Positions 51,053 through 59,544 of a DNA stretch of 64,000 nucleotides are shown piece after piece. How positions within the stretch are numbered: the first letter of the stretch is position 1; every line of letters starts with the position of its first letter. This DNA comes from Bacteroidales bacterium (GTDB lineage Bacteria > Bacteroidota > Bacteroidia > Bacteroidales > F082), in NCBI GenBank assembly GCA_024400455.1, contig JAKSMU010000005.1, positions 153,517-217,516 on the forward strand, given 5' to 3'. Position numbers and translations under genes: made by a program. The notes under the pieces are model-generated. The model was not told the DNA's origin and made no database searches. It worked only from the letters and a program-made list of their open reading frames with translations.

Positions 51053-52534
51053 TTATTTCAATGCGCAATCAGTTTTCTTGCTGAATGCCCACAAAGCCAA
51101 GAAAGTCAGCAGTCCGTTCACAATCAGGATTTCGAAACCGAAACGATAACCGAACAAAAGTTGCGGCGAATAAAGTTTCAGCAGATAACTGATAATTGGC
51201 GCAGCAATGGCGATGTAAGGCACAGCCTTGTCGTTGGTTTTCCATTTTTTCATAAACAAGCCAAAGGTATACAAGCCCAACAACGGACCATAGGTAAAGC
51301 CCGCAATATCAAAGAGTTTGTCAATCAAAGACTCGTTATGGAAAGGTCTGAACAGAATAATGACCACGAAATAAAGTAAGGCAAAACCCACATGAATGAG
51401 TTTTCTGTACTTCGTGATTTGCTTGTCAGTGAGTTTATCATTCTTGTCGAAATGCAGGAAATCGTAGCAAAATGTCGTCGTCAAGGCGGTCAAAGTGCCA
51501 TCGGCGCTGGAATAACCGGCTGCGACCAGACCCAAGACAAAGACCACACTTGTGAAAGCACTCAACGAGAAGGCAACCGATGGGAAAATCTTATCGTTGA
51601 CCACCACACCCGCCTCGTTGACAGGAAGTTGGAATCCTGTTGCCTGTGCGTAATAAATCAAACCGGCACCCAGACTGAGGAAAAGCACATTGACCACAAC
51701 AAACAGCAGACTCGAAGTCAAGACATTCTTTTGCGCATCACGCAAATTCTTGCAAGTCAGGTTTTTCTGCATCATATCCTGGTCGAGGCCCGTCATCGTG
51801 ATGGTGATGAACGCACCGCTCAAAATCTGTTTCAGATAGAATTTGTTGTGCGTCCAATCGGTTTCAAAGACCTTTGTATAACCTTGTTCGCTGGCTTTAT
51901 GCATGAGTTCGCCATACGAAATGCCTAAGTTTTTCAAGATGTAGATCACAGTCAAAATGGCGGCCAAAAGCAGAAATGTCGTCTGCAAGGTATCGGTCCA
52001 TACAATAGTCTTGATGCCGCTTCGGAAAGTATAAAGCAAAATGATGCCGATGAAAACCACCGCTGGCACCCAAAACGGTATGCCCCACATCTTGAAAACA
52101 AACTCATACAACACGAAGACAACCAAATACATACGCAATGCCGAACCTAACAGTCGCGACAAGATGAAAAACGCCGCACCCGTCTTTTCCGACTTTTGTC
52201 CGAAACGCATTTCCAAATAGGAATAAATGGAAGTGAGGTTCAACCTATAGTAAAGCGGCAAAAGCAGAAATGCAATCACTGCATAGCCAATCACATAGCC
52301 GAAGACCAAAGGCAAATAGGTAAACTGTCCCGTGTAGACGCCACCCGGCACCGACATGAAAGTCACGCCAGAAAGCGAGGCACCAATCATGCCGTATGCC
52401 ACGACAAACCATGGCGATTTGCGGTTGCCCGTAAAAAAAGACTGGTTGTCCGACTTGCGCGAGGTCAGATGCGAGACCAAAAAAAGCAAAGCCGTATAAA
52501 CGACAAAAACAATGAGAATTATCGTTGCATTCAT
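51053..52534 (-). CDS. sodium:solute symporter (SSS family)
   Basis: The 493-residue protein has about 13 helices and the SSS pattern: 'RKSDNQSFFTGNRKSPWFVV' loop, 'YGMIGASLSGVTFMSVPGGV' (TM1/2), 'GYVIGYAVIAFLLLPLYYRL', 'YSYLEMRFGQKSEKTGAAFF', and 'VLGLVAAGYSSADGTLTALT' which is the Na+-binding helix pair. The substrate could be a sugar, sialic acid, amino acid or other solute. It starts by a four-base ATGA overlap with the gmhB stop, so it is the third gene of the heptose operon. Confidence 0.9.
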   Translation of the reverse strand: MNATIILIVFVVYTALLFLVSHLTSRKSDNQSFFTGNRKSPWFVVAYGMIGASLSGVTFMSVPGGVYTGQFTYLPLVFGYVIGYAVIAFLLLPLYYRLNLTSIYSYLEMRFGQKSEKTGAAFFILSRLLGSALRMYLVVFVLYEFVFKMWGIPFWVPAVVFIGIILLYTFRSGIKTIVWTDTLQTTFLLLAAILTVIYILKNLGISYGELMHKASEQGYTKVFETDWTHNKFYLKQILSGAFITITMTGLDQDMMQKNLTCKNLRDAQKNVLTSSLLFVVVNVLFLSLGAGLIYYAQATGFQLPVNEAGVVVNDKIFPSVAFSLSAFTSVVFVLGLVAAGYSSADGTLTALTTTFCYDFLHFDKNDKLTDKQITKYRKLIHVGFALLYFVVIILFRPFHNESLIDKLFDIAGFTYGPLLGLYTFGLFMKKWKTNDKAVPYIAIAAPIISYLLKLYSPQLLFGYRFGFEILIVNGLLTFLALWAFSKKTDCALK

Positions 52535-53070
52535 TGATTCAACAGTTTTGAAAATTCATATAAACTTGGGGAACTATCATCGGCGCTCGGATTTTCCTCA
52601 CCGATGAAAACCGTGTACATTCCGGCATTGCGGCCGAAATCAATGTCCGACTGACCATCGCCAATCATCAGCGATTTTGAAAAATCGATGTCGGGAAAAA
52701 TTTCTTGAGCCGTGAAAGCCATGTCAGGTTTGGGCTTGCGGTAATTATCAGGGTCGGAAGCCAATTGTGTACAACATAAAAGGACGTCAATCCGACCCTC
52801 ACGGGATTCAATTTCCTGCATCATGGCATCGTGAACGGCATCCAGATCATCTTCCGTCATCAGTCCCTTCCCTACGCCTTGCTGATTGGAAACCAGAACG
52901 ATATATTTGAAGCGTTGCGAAAAGACCTTCATGGCATCCAACACACCAGGCAGAAATTCAAACTCTTCCCAACGGGTGACATAGCCATCCATAATGCGCT
53001 TATTGATGACGCCATCGCGGTCAAGGAAAAGCGTCCAGTCCTTATTTATGATATGATTCCAATCCTTCAT
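52531..53070 (-). CDS. HAD-type heptose-1,7-bisphosphate phosphatase (GmhB-like)
   Basis: The 179-residue HAD-IIIA phosphatase has 'FLDRDGVINKR' (nucleophilic and acid/base Asp), 'VLVSNQQGVGKGLM' (motif II), 'RKPKPDM' (Lys) and 'LMIGDGQSDIDFGRNAG' (motif IV). GmhB removes the 7-phosphate of heptose bisphosphate for LPS core; histidinol phosphatase is a close alternative. The zinc-binding Cys/His loop typical of GmhB is absent or reduced to 'LLCCTQ'. The start ATG 53070 overlaps the gmhA stop (TGATG); GTG 53073 is an alternative. Confidence 0.8.
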   Translation of the reverse strand: MKDWNHIINKDWTLFLDRDGVINKRIMDGYVTRWEEFEFLPGVLDAMKVFSQRFKYIVLVSNQQGVGKGLMTEDDLDAVHDAMMQEIESREGRIDVLLCCTQLASDPDNYRKPKPDMAFTAQEIFPDIDFSKSLMIGDGQSDIDFGRNAGMYTVFIGEENPSADDSSPSLYEFSKLLNQ

Positions 53071-53639
53071 CACGGGAACAAAGTGTTTTCAATTTGCTCG
53101 CAAATGATATGTCCAATCATGATGTGCGCCTCCTGAATGCGCGGCGTATCCTGACTCGGCACATTAAGCAGCACCTTGCAGAGGTTTTCCATTCGGCCAC
53201 CCGTCTCACCCGTCATGCCGATGACTGGCATTTCAAGCAGTTTGGCTTCGCCGATGGCATTCAGCACATTCACCGAATTGCCCGATGTGCTGATGGCAAC
53301 CAGCACATCACCTTTGCGGGCGCTGCCGCGAAGCATGCGGGCATAGGTCTGGTCGAAACCGAAATCATTAGCCACGGCTGTCATGAAACTGGCGTTCACA
53401 TGCAAAGCCTCGGCTGGCAGCGGACGGCGTTCCTTATAGAAACGGCCACTCAGTTCAGCCGCAAGATGCTGGGCATCGGCAGCACTGCCGCCATTGCCGC
53501 AAAACCATATCCTGCCACCGTTGCGCAAGGCCTCAATGCAGATTTCAGCAGCCTTCGCTATGTTTCCGACAAACGCATCGTCATTCAAAATCAGTTTCTT
53601 GACCTCAATCGATGCTTCTATTTTTCCCTTTATATCCAT
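53070..53639 (-). CDS. gmhA: sedoheptulose-7-phosphate isomerase
   Basis: The 189-residue SIS-domain enzyme makes D-glycero-D-manno-heptose 7-phosphate for LPS core. It has 'RIWFCGNGGSAADAQHLAAE' (sugar-phosphate and zinc His), 'SGRFYKERRPLPAEAL', 'VAISTSGNSVNVLNAI' and 'TPRIQEAHIMIGHIICEQIE' (zinc ligands). Length is family-typical. It heads the gmhA-gmhB-SSS operon. The upstream Met (53648) is in frame; MDIKGKIEAS at 53639 is the more likely start given the promoter box at 53656-53663. Confidence 0.94.
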   Translation of the reverse strand: MDIKGKIEASIEVKKLILNDDAFVGNIAKAAEICIEALRNGGRIWFCGNGGSAADAQHLAAELSGRFYKERRPLPAEALHVNASFMTAVANDFGFDQTYARMLRGSARKGDVLVAISTSGNSVNVLNAIGEAKLLEMPVIGMTGETGGRMENLCKVLLNVPSQDTPRIQEAHIMIGHIICEQIENTLFP

Positions 53640-53651
53640 GCTGTACATATT

Positions 53652-53683
53652 TTTGCAAAAATAGGAAAATAACCGTACTTTTG
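53652..53683 (+). promoter_or_regulatory. promoter of the DUF486 gene
   Basis: TTTG (53652-53655) and TACTTTTG (53676-53683) are separated by 20 bases; the -7 box is 23 bases from ATG 53707. Confidence 0.65.
53656..53663 (-). promoter_or_regulatory. -7 box of gmhA
   Basis: TATTTTTG on the minus strand, 16 bases upstream of ATG 53639. It abuts the -33 element of the divergent DUF486 promoter. Confidence 0.55.
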
Positions 53684-53706
53684 CGCACTTTTTTAAAGCA
53701 TTAGCA

Positions 53707-54078
53707 ATGAAAGCATTTTACACAGTCGGATTACTCATCATTTCGAACATTTTCATGACCTTTGCCTGGTACGGGCAACTGAAACTGGCGCAAATCGTCC
53801 CTTCGTTCAAGGACTGGCCGCTGATTCTCGTCATTCTGGTCTCGTGGGGCATCGCCCTTTTCGAGTATTCCTTTATGGTTCCCGCTAACCGCATCGGCTC
53901 CGCCATCAATGGTGGTCCTTTCAACCTTATTCAGTTGAAAGTCATTCAGGAAGCTGTCTCGCTGACGGTCTTCACCATCATTGTCGTCACGGTATTCAAG
54001 ACGGAGACATTCCGCTGGAACCATCTCATTTCCTTTATCTTCATCATCTTGGCGGTTTTTTTCGCCTTTAAAAAATAA
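53707..54078 (+). CDS. DMT-like small membrane protein (DUF486)
   Basis: The 123-residue protein has four hydrophobic helices and the DUF486 features 'SNIFMTFAWYGQLK', 'SWGIALFEYSFMVPANRIGS' and 'QLKVIQEAVSLTVF'. The family belongs to the drug/metabolite transporter superfamily, like half an EamA protein, so a dimer is expected to form the transporter. The substrate is unknown. It is monocistronic and divergent from gmhA. Confidence 0.85.
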   Translation: MKAFYTVGLLIISNIFMTFAWYGQLKLAQIVPSFKDWPLILVILVSWGIALFEYSFMVPANRIGSAINGGPFNLIQLKVIQEAVSLTVFTIIVVTVFKTETFRWNHLISFIFIILAVFFAFKK

Positions 54079-54165
54079 TTTTCCAAAAACGGCATCTATT
54101 AGCAAGATTTTGCAGATATTTGCCGCCGATTTAAACAGCAGAACAAACTAACAAACAAAAATATC

Positions 54166-54597
54166 ATGAAATTTTACGACACTGATTCCATTTTCACCTT
54201 CGGCAAATACGAAGGTATGACTATCGCGGAAGTTTACGAAATCGACCCGAAATACATCAAATACTGCGAAGAAAACATCGATGAGTTTTACGTTTCGCCC
54301 CGCGTGATGCGTGAACTGAAATCGATGAACCGCGCCATCAACGACTCGGCTTTGCTCGATGTCAATTTTGACAAAATGAGCGACGACGAAATCGATGAAT
54401 TCATCGGCGGCCTTGACGAGGAAGACGAATTCACGCAAGGCAAACTCGACGAAGACTACGACTGGGAAAACAGCGACCTCGCCGATGACTCGCCTTTCGA
54501 TGAATTTGAAGACGAATACGACGAAGAAGACTTCACCGACGAATTCGGCGACAGCTTCGACGAAGGTTTCGACGGCGGCATCGACGACATGTATTGA
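54166..54597 (+). CDS. small protein with exoX-like N-terminus and very acidic tail
   Basis: The 143-residue product starts 'MKFYDTDSIFTFGKYEGMTI' and continues 'AEVYEIDPKYIKYCEENIDE', which resembles the exodeoxyribonuclease X C-terminal-like/DUF3820-type 'FGKYKGK...DPxYI' module thought to bind nucleic acid or fold as a small beta domain. From about residue 72 onward the sequence is dominated by Asp and Glu (for example 'DEFEDEYDEEDFTDEFGD'), with over half of the residues acidic. No signal or enzymatic motif is present. The function is unknown. A strong terminator follows. Confidence 0.75.
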   Translation: MKFYDTDSIFTFGKYEGMTIAEVYEIDPKYIKYCEENIDEFYVSPRVMRELKSMNRAINDSALLDVNFDKMSDDEIDEFIGGLDEEDEFTQGKLDEDYDWENSDLADDSPFDEFEDEYDEEDFTDEFGDSFDEGFDGGIDDMY

Positions 54598-54614
54598 TCA
54601 ACAACTTTTTTCAA

Positions 54615-54660
54615 CAAAAACAAAAACATCGGGCAATCTTGTCCGATGTTTTTGTTTTTG
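54615..54660 (+). terminator. strong terminator after the acidic protein
   Basis: An 18-bp perfect stem (54615-54632 with 54643-54660) ends in a T-rich run. It separates the convergent acidic-protein and zinc-ribbon genes. Confidence 0.85.
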
Positions 54661-54675
54661 TTGGTCAGAAAGAAA

Positions 54676-55542
54676 TTATGGTCTCACCATTGCGATGCGG
54701 CAATTCATGTTATCGAAAGTAAAGGAGCCGATGCCGAATTGCTTGTCATCCTTTTCCCAAAACTTATCAACGACGATGGTGATATTTCTCTGATCCAGAA
54801 AATCACCTTGAAGTTTCATCTTACCATTTTCCCAAATGCCGTGGAATGTGCCATCGGGTTCATTTTCGTACATTTGGCAATCATCATCGATGGTGATAGC
54901 ATACCAATCGAATTTCGCAACGATAACCGACCCAGCGCCATCAATATCAACATTGAGCAAGTCATTTCTATTGTAGCCTTTCTTGCCGTCAACATCGTAT
55001 ACCAACATTACTTTCCAACCGTCCGTCAGTTGGTCAAGATCAGTAATCTTCTCGCTTCCTGACGGATAAGCATAATTTGATTGAACCACATCGGGATACC
55101 AGAGGCAATAGTCCTCGCCGTCAGGACGCTCAGTCGTGCTATAAACTGACACGATTCCTTCTATACCTTCCGTATCAAGATACGGCGCTTCATCGCTATT
55201 GTTCGGAACCACCTCGTCTTGATAAGCAGGTTGGTCGATTCTCTCAATTTCATTCCCTGCTCCATCTTGGTCATCAAACCAGCCGCCCCGTGACAGCAGA
55301 TAGATAAGGAGTGCACAAATGGCAAAAAAGATAAGCGCACCTTTCAATATTTTCTTATCGCCTTTCTTATCCGGCCCTTTCCCTGTTGTTTGATTATCAA
55401 TCGGTTCACGCCGACTATTTCTCGGTTCACGTCTCGGCGTTTCCTGTTGATTATCGGAGCGATTCTGAGGTATCTTAGCACCACATTCACCGCAAAAGGC
55501 AGCATCATCGGGCAGCTGCGTACCACAATTTGGACAAAACAT
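54676..55542 (-). CDS. zinc-ribbon membrane protein, smaller
   Basis: The 288-residue product starts with a C4 zinc ribbon (MFCPNCGTQLPDDAAFCGEC), a basic linker of Arg, Lys and Pro (about residues 25-65), one membrane helix ('GALIFFAICALLIYLLS') and a C-terminal domain of about 200 residues ending 'IGSFTFDNMNCRIAMVRP', probably periplasmic with lipocalin-like strands. It lies 28 bases after the 55571-58354 gene on the same strand and shares its zinc ribbon plus TM arrangement, so they are likely one operon. Function unknown. Confidence 0.78.
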   Translation of the reverse strand: MFCPNCGTQLPDDAAFCGECGAKIPQNRSDNQQETPRREPRNSRREPIDNQTTGKGPDKKGDKKILKGALIFFAICALLIYLLSRGGWFDDQDGAGNEIERIDQPAYQDEVVPNNSDEAPYLDTEGIEGIVSVYSTTERPDGEDYCLWYPDVVQSNYAYPSGSEKITDLDQLTDGWKVMLVYDVDGKKGYNRNDLLNVDIDGAGSVIVAKFDWYAITIDDDCQMYENEPDGTFHGIWENGKMKLQGDFLDQRNITIVVDKFWEKDDKQFGIGSFTFDNMNCRIAMVRP

Positions 55543-55570
55543 GATTGCTTATATTTTTAATTCTTTATGT

Positions 55571-58354
55571 TTAATCATTATCTCCTTCAGGAATAACAGA
55601 AGAATTAGGATCTCGAAGTATATCTAATCGTTCTTTCTTAGGCTCTGGCACATTGCGTTCTTTCTTGGGCTCAGGCACACTGATCGATCCGCGACTATAA
55701 ATCATTCCACCAAATTTTATTTTCGTGATATAGCCTTTACTGTCAGATTCTGTTGCTTCTATTAGTTCCTCGCCCTTATTGCCCTCAACATGCAAGACAC
55801 CATTTGAATCTATGCTATAAAGGCACACGTTTTCACCACATTCAGTATGACCTTCTGCGTTAGTTATGCATGCATTGAGCAGAAGAGCTTTATTTGAAAC
55901 TTTGGTAATCGAAAAGTTGTATTTCCAGTTGTTTTCATCAATGCCACACCACTTGCCTTCGAAATTCTCAATCGTAACATGCTTTTTGTCATCGGTGAAG
56001 ATATAAACAAATGCGACACCGCCTTTAACCAATTCATCATCAACATAGAAAGGAAGGTTCAACTCTGGATAGAGCGTTCCCGGGCTATCAAAAGTGATTT
56101 GTGTAGGACAGCCGAATTGCATATAGTGGTAGAAAGTGGTTACAAGCAAGACGCCCGAACGGTTAACTTCAGGATAGAATTTGCCTATGTAATCGGATTC
56201 TTTGTGAGGCGAAGGCCAGAACTTTGGTTTGTCGCTCGTGCTGAAGCGAATGTAGTGCTTGTCCGGGTGATCTTTCATGTCTTCAACATGCGCATAAGGC
56301 GAATCAAGGAAGGTCTGTCCCTTCTCGAGATTGGGATCTTTGACGATAAACATGATTCTTTGGTTGAGATATGGGACAAGAATTGAATCAATATTCCGCC
56401 TCAGCTGAACGTAGGTTTTGCGATAATCGTCACCCATTATCTGCCTGAATATCGGCGTTATGTTTTTTTTCAGTTCTTCTTTAACTCGTTTCTTATTGAA
56501 AGCAATCTGTTCGGCGTTGGGAAATTCAATATCCCTGATTTCTGGCAACATGGCGTTGGGGCCAATAACGGCTTCTTCATGGCCGGGACGTGATTCGATT
56601 TCCAAGCGTCTTTCATATTCTGGAGTTATTTCTTCAACATGAATGGCTCTTTTTTCACTTTCTGAAAGCAGGTAATAGCTGTCGACAAACTCGTTCACCA
56701 TCAGATCAAACATTTCAGAACGCTTTTTGAGATCATTCTTACAAGTCTCATTGATGTATTTGATGCGCGACGCAAAACCGGCACCATTAAGATAGGCCCT
56801 TTCTGATACCGGGATGCTTGGTGTTTGGGCATAACCATTGCGCACATAATACAAGTAATCAAGTTGGCCTATCCCCTTTTCCAATTCATTAGAATTTATT
56901 GCATAAGAACCCAATTCACTGCCGACTTGATACGCAAGATAGGCAGCTCCCACCCATGAGCAAACAGTACCGACGGTGCCACCAACCAATACACCGGTCA
57001 ACGACATCAACCTCATGCCTTGATTCACTCCGAATTCGAGAGCAGCTTGTGAACTTGCTGTTCCCTCACTGTTGTTAACCTTGCTCATCAAAGTTGTCAC
57101 ATCCATAACCGTTCCTATTCCAATCAAAGCAAGTCCAATCGCAGTGTTATCGAAAAACTGAGCCATTTTTCCTGTGAAAGTACTATACGCATTTACTCCA
57201 TCCGCAGTCATGCCGAGGTATTTGATGAATTCAGTGGCCGAACTTGAACCGTCATAATTTTTATAATCACTCAAGTCTGACCAAGTATCACCCCAAGCAT
57301 TGTTTTCCATCAAAATGCGTGGAACGGAAACAGGATTGAATCTCACGCGTGATAACAAAGGATTATCGCCCGGTTCATCAGGACTGTAAAACACAGGCTG
57401 ACTCATCAAATGTTGATCAACACCTTCACCCATATTGATATCCAGACCCAGCGCCTTGATTTTAACTTTATCGACCTCTGTAAAATGGTCTAGATAAGCG
57501 ATGTAATTCTTGCCGTCATCGGATATTTCGCTGTAAAGATAATCGTATTTGCCTGTTTTCTCGTTGAACCATACTATGTCGCAAGTCTCACCTGGCTCAC
57601 GCGGAATGGTGATTTCAACCGAAGTGTCGAACTTGTTCTTCCCCGATTTCAGCGAAAGGTCGTAGCCTGTCACATCATAACCGTTGACTTGGTCGTGCAA
57701 CACAGGCAGTTCCTTCACAATAAGTTCATCATCGCCTTGCAGATTCCATGAGTGGAAATCGACAGTGATTTTTCCCGCTTTCGCCTTTGGAGCTTCCGAG
57801 GAGACTGTTGCCGAATACACCGGCGCATTGGCGTAGTCTTTGTCGCTGTAGCGCACAGCAATGCCTTTCGGACCGCTTTCGATATCGGGCGTGTTCTTGA
57901 TTGCACCAATGGCTTCATCCAAATCCATATCGGAGAAATCAAGGCCTTCGTTTCCGCCTCCTCTGTCACGAAGGAAAAACCCAGGCTTGACAAAACCCAA
58001 AAACAGCACGATGGCAAGGCAAATCCATAAGCCTTTCCGAGATTTCTTACTTGTTTTTGCTGCTCCCTTCGCGCTTTTTGACGATCTCTTTCTAGTCTTT
58101 TGTTTTGGCATTTCGTCTGAAACCTCGACCGATTCCACAGGCCCATCGACAGGAATATCTACCGGCGGCACATCTTTCGGGCAAGTAGTCCCGACTTTGA
58201 GACCGCATTTCATGCAGAACTTAGTTCCAGGTTGCAAAGGTTCACCGCAACCCATACAAAACTTGCTGACTTTTGAAGGCTCGATTTTTGCGCCGCAACC
58301 CATGCAAAAATTCTGATTTTCCGCTATTTCATATCCGCATTTCGGGCATTTCAT
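55571..58354 (-). CDS. large zinc-ribbon membrane protein
   Basis: The 927-residue product has three consecutive C-x2-C zinc ribbons (CPKCG...CMGCG, CMGCG...CMKCG), a Lys/Ser-rich linker, a membrane helix ('GLWICLAIVLFLGFVKPGFF'), a ZU5-like region ('ITIPREPGETCDIVWFNEKT ... AYLDHFTEVD'), two Gly/Ala-rich hydrophobic stretches ('TAIGLALIGIGTVMDVTTLM' and 'LTGVLVGGTVGTVCSWVGAA', roughly residues 425-500), a helical middle and a C-terminal beta domain ending in a VPEPKKER tandem. It is not a known family to me. An in-frame ATG at 58378 precedes this start. Confidence 0.72.
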   Translation of the reverse strand: MKCPKCGYEIAENQNFCMGCGAKIEPSKVSKFCMGCGEPLQPGTKFCMKCGLKVGTTCPKDVPPVDIPVDGPVESVEVSDEMPKQKTRKRSSKSAKGAAKTSKKSRKGLWICLAIVLFLGFVKPGFFLRDRGGGNEGLDFSDMDLDEAIGAIKNTPDIESGPKGIAVRYSDKDYANAPVYSATVSSEAPKAKAGKITVDFHSWNLQGDDELIVKELPVLHDQVNGYDVTGYDLSLKSGKNKFDTSVEITIPREPGETCDIVWFNEKTGKYDYLYSEISDDGKNYIAYLDHFTEVDKVKIKALGLDINMGEGVDQHLMSQPVFYSPDEPGDNPLLSRVRFNPVSVPRILMENNAWGDTWSDLSDYKNYDGSSSATEFIKYLGMTADGVNAYSTFTGKMAQFFDNTAIGLALIGIGTVMDVTTLMSKVNNSEGTASSQAALEFGVNQGMRLMSLTGVLVGGTVGTVCSWVGAAYLAYQVGSELGSYAINSNELEKGIGQLDYLYYVRNGYAQTPSIPVSERAYLNGAGFASRIKYINETCKNDLKKRSEMFDLMVNEFVDSYYLLSESEKRAIHVEEITPEYERRLEIESRPGHEEAVIGPNAMLPEIRDIEFPNAEQIAFNKKRVKEELKKNITPIFRQIMGDDYRKTYVQLRRNIDSILVPYLNQRIMFIVKDPNLEKGQTFLDSPYAHVEDMKDHPDKHYIRFSTSDKPKFWPSPHKESDYIGKFYPEVNRSGVLLVTTFYHYMQFGCPTQITFDSPGTLYPELNLPFYVDDELVKGGVAFVYIFTDDKKHVTIENFEGKWCGIDENNWKYNFSITKVSNKALLLNACITNAEGHTECGENVCLYSIDSNGVLHVEGNKGEELIEATESDSKGYITKIKFGGMIYSRGSISVPEPKKERNVPEPKKERLDILRDPNSSVIPEGDND

Positions 58355-58489
58355 ATCATGTCTTTTTTTTGTTAGCATTCCTCACCTTCACAAACACATG
58401 GTTATTAAGGTAATCCAAAATAAATCCAAAACCATGATTTACAAAGTTATGATGTTCATGCAAAATTATTAAAAATTTGTTCAAACGAC

Positions 58490-58520
58490 AAAAAAATCCA
58501 CCGATTTGGTGGATTTTTTT
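58490..58520 (-). terminator. terminator hairpin with palindrome attached
   Basis: AAAAAAATCCACC (58490-58502) pairs with GGTGGATTTTTTT (58508-58520). On the minus strand it follows the 58554 gene. A GTAGACGCGATGA element follows immediately, as it does after the similar hairpin at 59430-59459. Confidence 0.7.
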
Positions 58521-58553
58521 CATGTGTAGACGCGATGATATGCTTATTCGTTG

Positions 58554-59360
58554 TTATTGTCGCTTTTCTCCATAAACATACCGTCTTACTGGAATTTCAT
58601 TTCCGTTTTCATCTGTGCGAAAACTGCGAATGATATATCCGTCGGAATCACATTCATGCCAGCAGCCATCGGATGTATTGCAAGCGTTTTTCCATAAAGG
58701 TCTCATTAGCCATCCACCGTCGCCATTTGGCAGCAAATAAGGTAAAGTGTAATCGGGATAGATGTGCTCACAAAAATCTTCGAAAATCTCAACAATCTCT
58801 CCTGTTGTGACATTCACAATTTTGGAAACATTTTCTCCATCCCAAAAATATTGGAATTCAATAATTGAAGATTCAAAAACATTTCTTTTAATTACTAATT
58901 TACCTGAATTATCATATTCAAAATAATCAGTTGACTGATGGTCTGAATTGACATAATACTCGGCTTTTACAATTTTCCCTTCTTCAAGATAGCAAGTGCA
59001 TTTTGTGAACAATGGCCAGTACCATTGCTGAGGTGGCTGTGACACGATGATGCAAATGCTGTCATCTCCATAATACTCAAAATCATGGTCGAATTGACAA
59101 TAAGGGCTGCCACCTAAAAAAGTCGTTATACGGTTAATTCTGGTAAAGTCTTCGTTCCAATCAATGACCCTCATCGGTACAATTGTATCTCCATCTAAAT
59201 ATTCCGTCACCAGATACTTCTTCACCAATGTATCAGGTTGCGGAGGGACGATTGTATCCTGCGGGGTGTCGCCGTCATTGGGAATTTCAGGCTTGTTACA
59301 AGCTACCAATGCCCAAACCAGCAGGCAAACGAGTGTAATGTGTCTTCCTAATGTTTTCAT
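58554..59360 (-). CDS. DUF4595-like lipoprotein
   Basis: The 268-residue product has a lipoprotein signal (MKTLGRHITLVCLLVWALVAC) and a repetitive YD-like body: 'CYLEEGKIVKAEYYVNSDHQ', 'YFEYDNSGKLVIKRNV' and 'FQYFWDGENVSKIVNVTTGE'. These match the DUF4595 style common in Bacteroides lipoproteins, in which beta-strand turns of the form W-D-G-x-N recur. The function is unknown. A long upstream frame from 59498 is rejected because the lipoprotein signal begins at 59360. It is related in style to the 564 gene. Confidence 0.75.
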   Translation of the reverse strand: MKTLGRHITLVCLLVWALVACNKPEIPNDGDTPQDTIVPPQPDTLVKKYLVTEYLDGDTIVPMRVIDWNEDFTRINRITTFLGGSPYCQFDHDFEYYGDDSICIIVSQPPQQWYWPLFTKCTCYLEEGKIVKAEYYVNSDHQSTDYFEYDNSGKLVIKRNVFESSIIEFQYFWDGENVSKIVNVTTGEIVEIFEDFCEHIYPDYTLPYLLPNGDGGWLMRPLWKNACNTSDGCWHECDSDGYIIRSFRTDENGNEIPVRRYVYGEKRQ

Positions 59361-59429
59361 TTTGCTATGTTTTAATGATTTATGATAATTTTGGTGCAAT
59401 AATAGCAAAAATTTCGCACAAACAAACAA

Positions 59430-59460
59430 TAAAAAAAATCCACCTTCAGTGGATTTTTTC
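59430..59460. terminator. AT-rich hairpin next to palindrome
   Basis: AAAAAATCCAC and GTGGATTTTTT flank a short loop at about 59433-59459. A copy-like hairpin occurs at 58490-58520; both precede a GACGCGAT element, suggesting a repeated composite module. Confidence 0.6.
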
Positions 59461-59464
59461 ATGT

Positions 59465-59530
59465 AGAGACGCGATTCATCGCGTCTTCGCTGTATCAAAT
59501 TATTATATGAGACGCGATGAATCGCGTCTC
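59465..59530. repeat. two GAGACGCGAT palindromes
   Basis: The first, 59465-59487, pairs AGACGCGAT with ATCGCGTCT. The second, 59509-59530, pairs GAGACGCGAT with ATCGCGTCTC. They are joined by TCGCTGTATCAAATTATTAT. Confidence 0.85.
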
Positions 59531-59544
59531 TACTTTATAGACCT

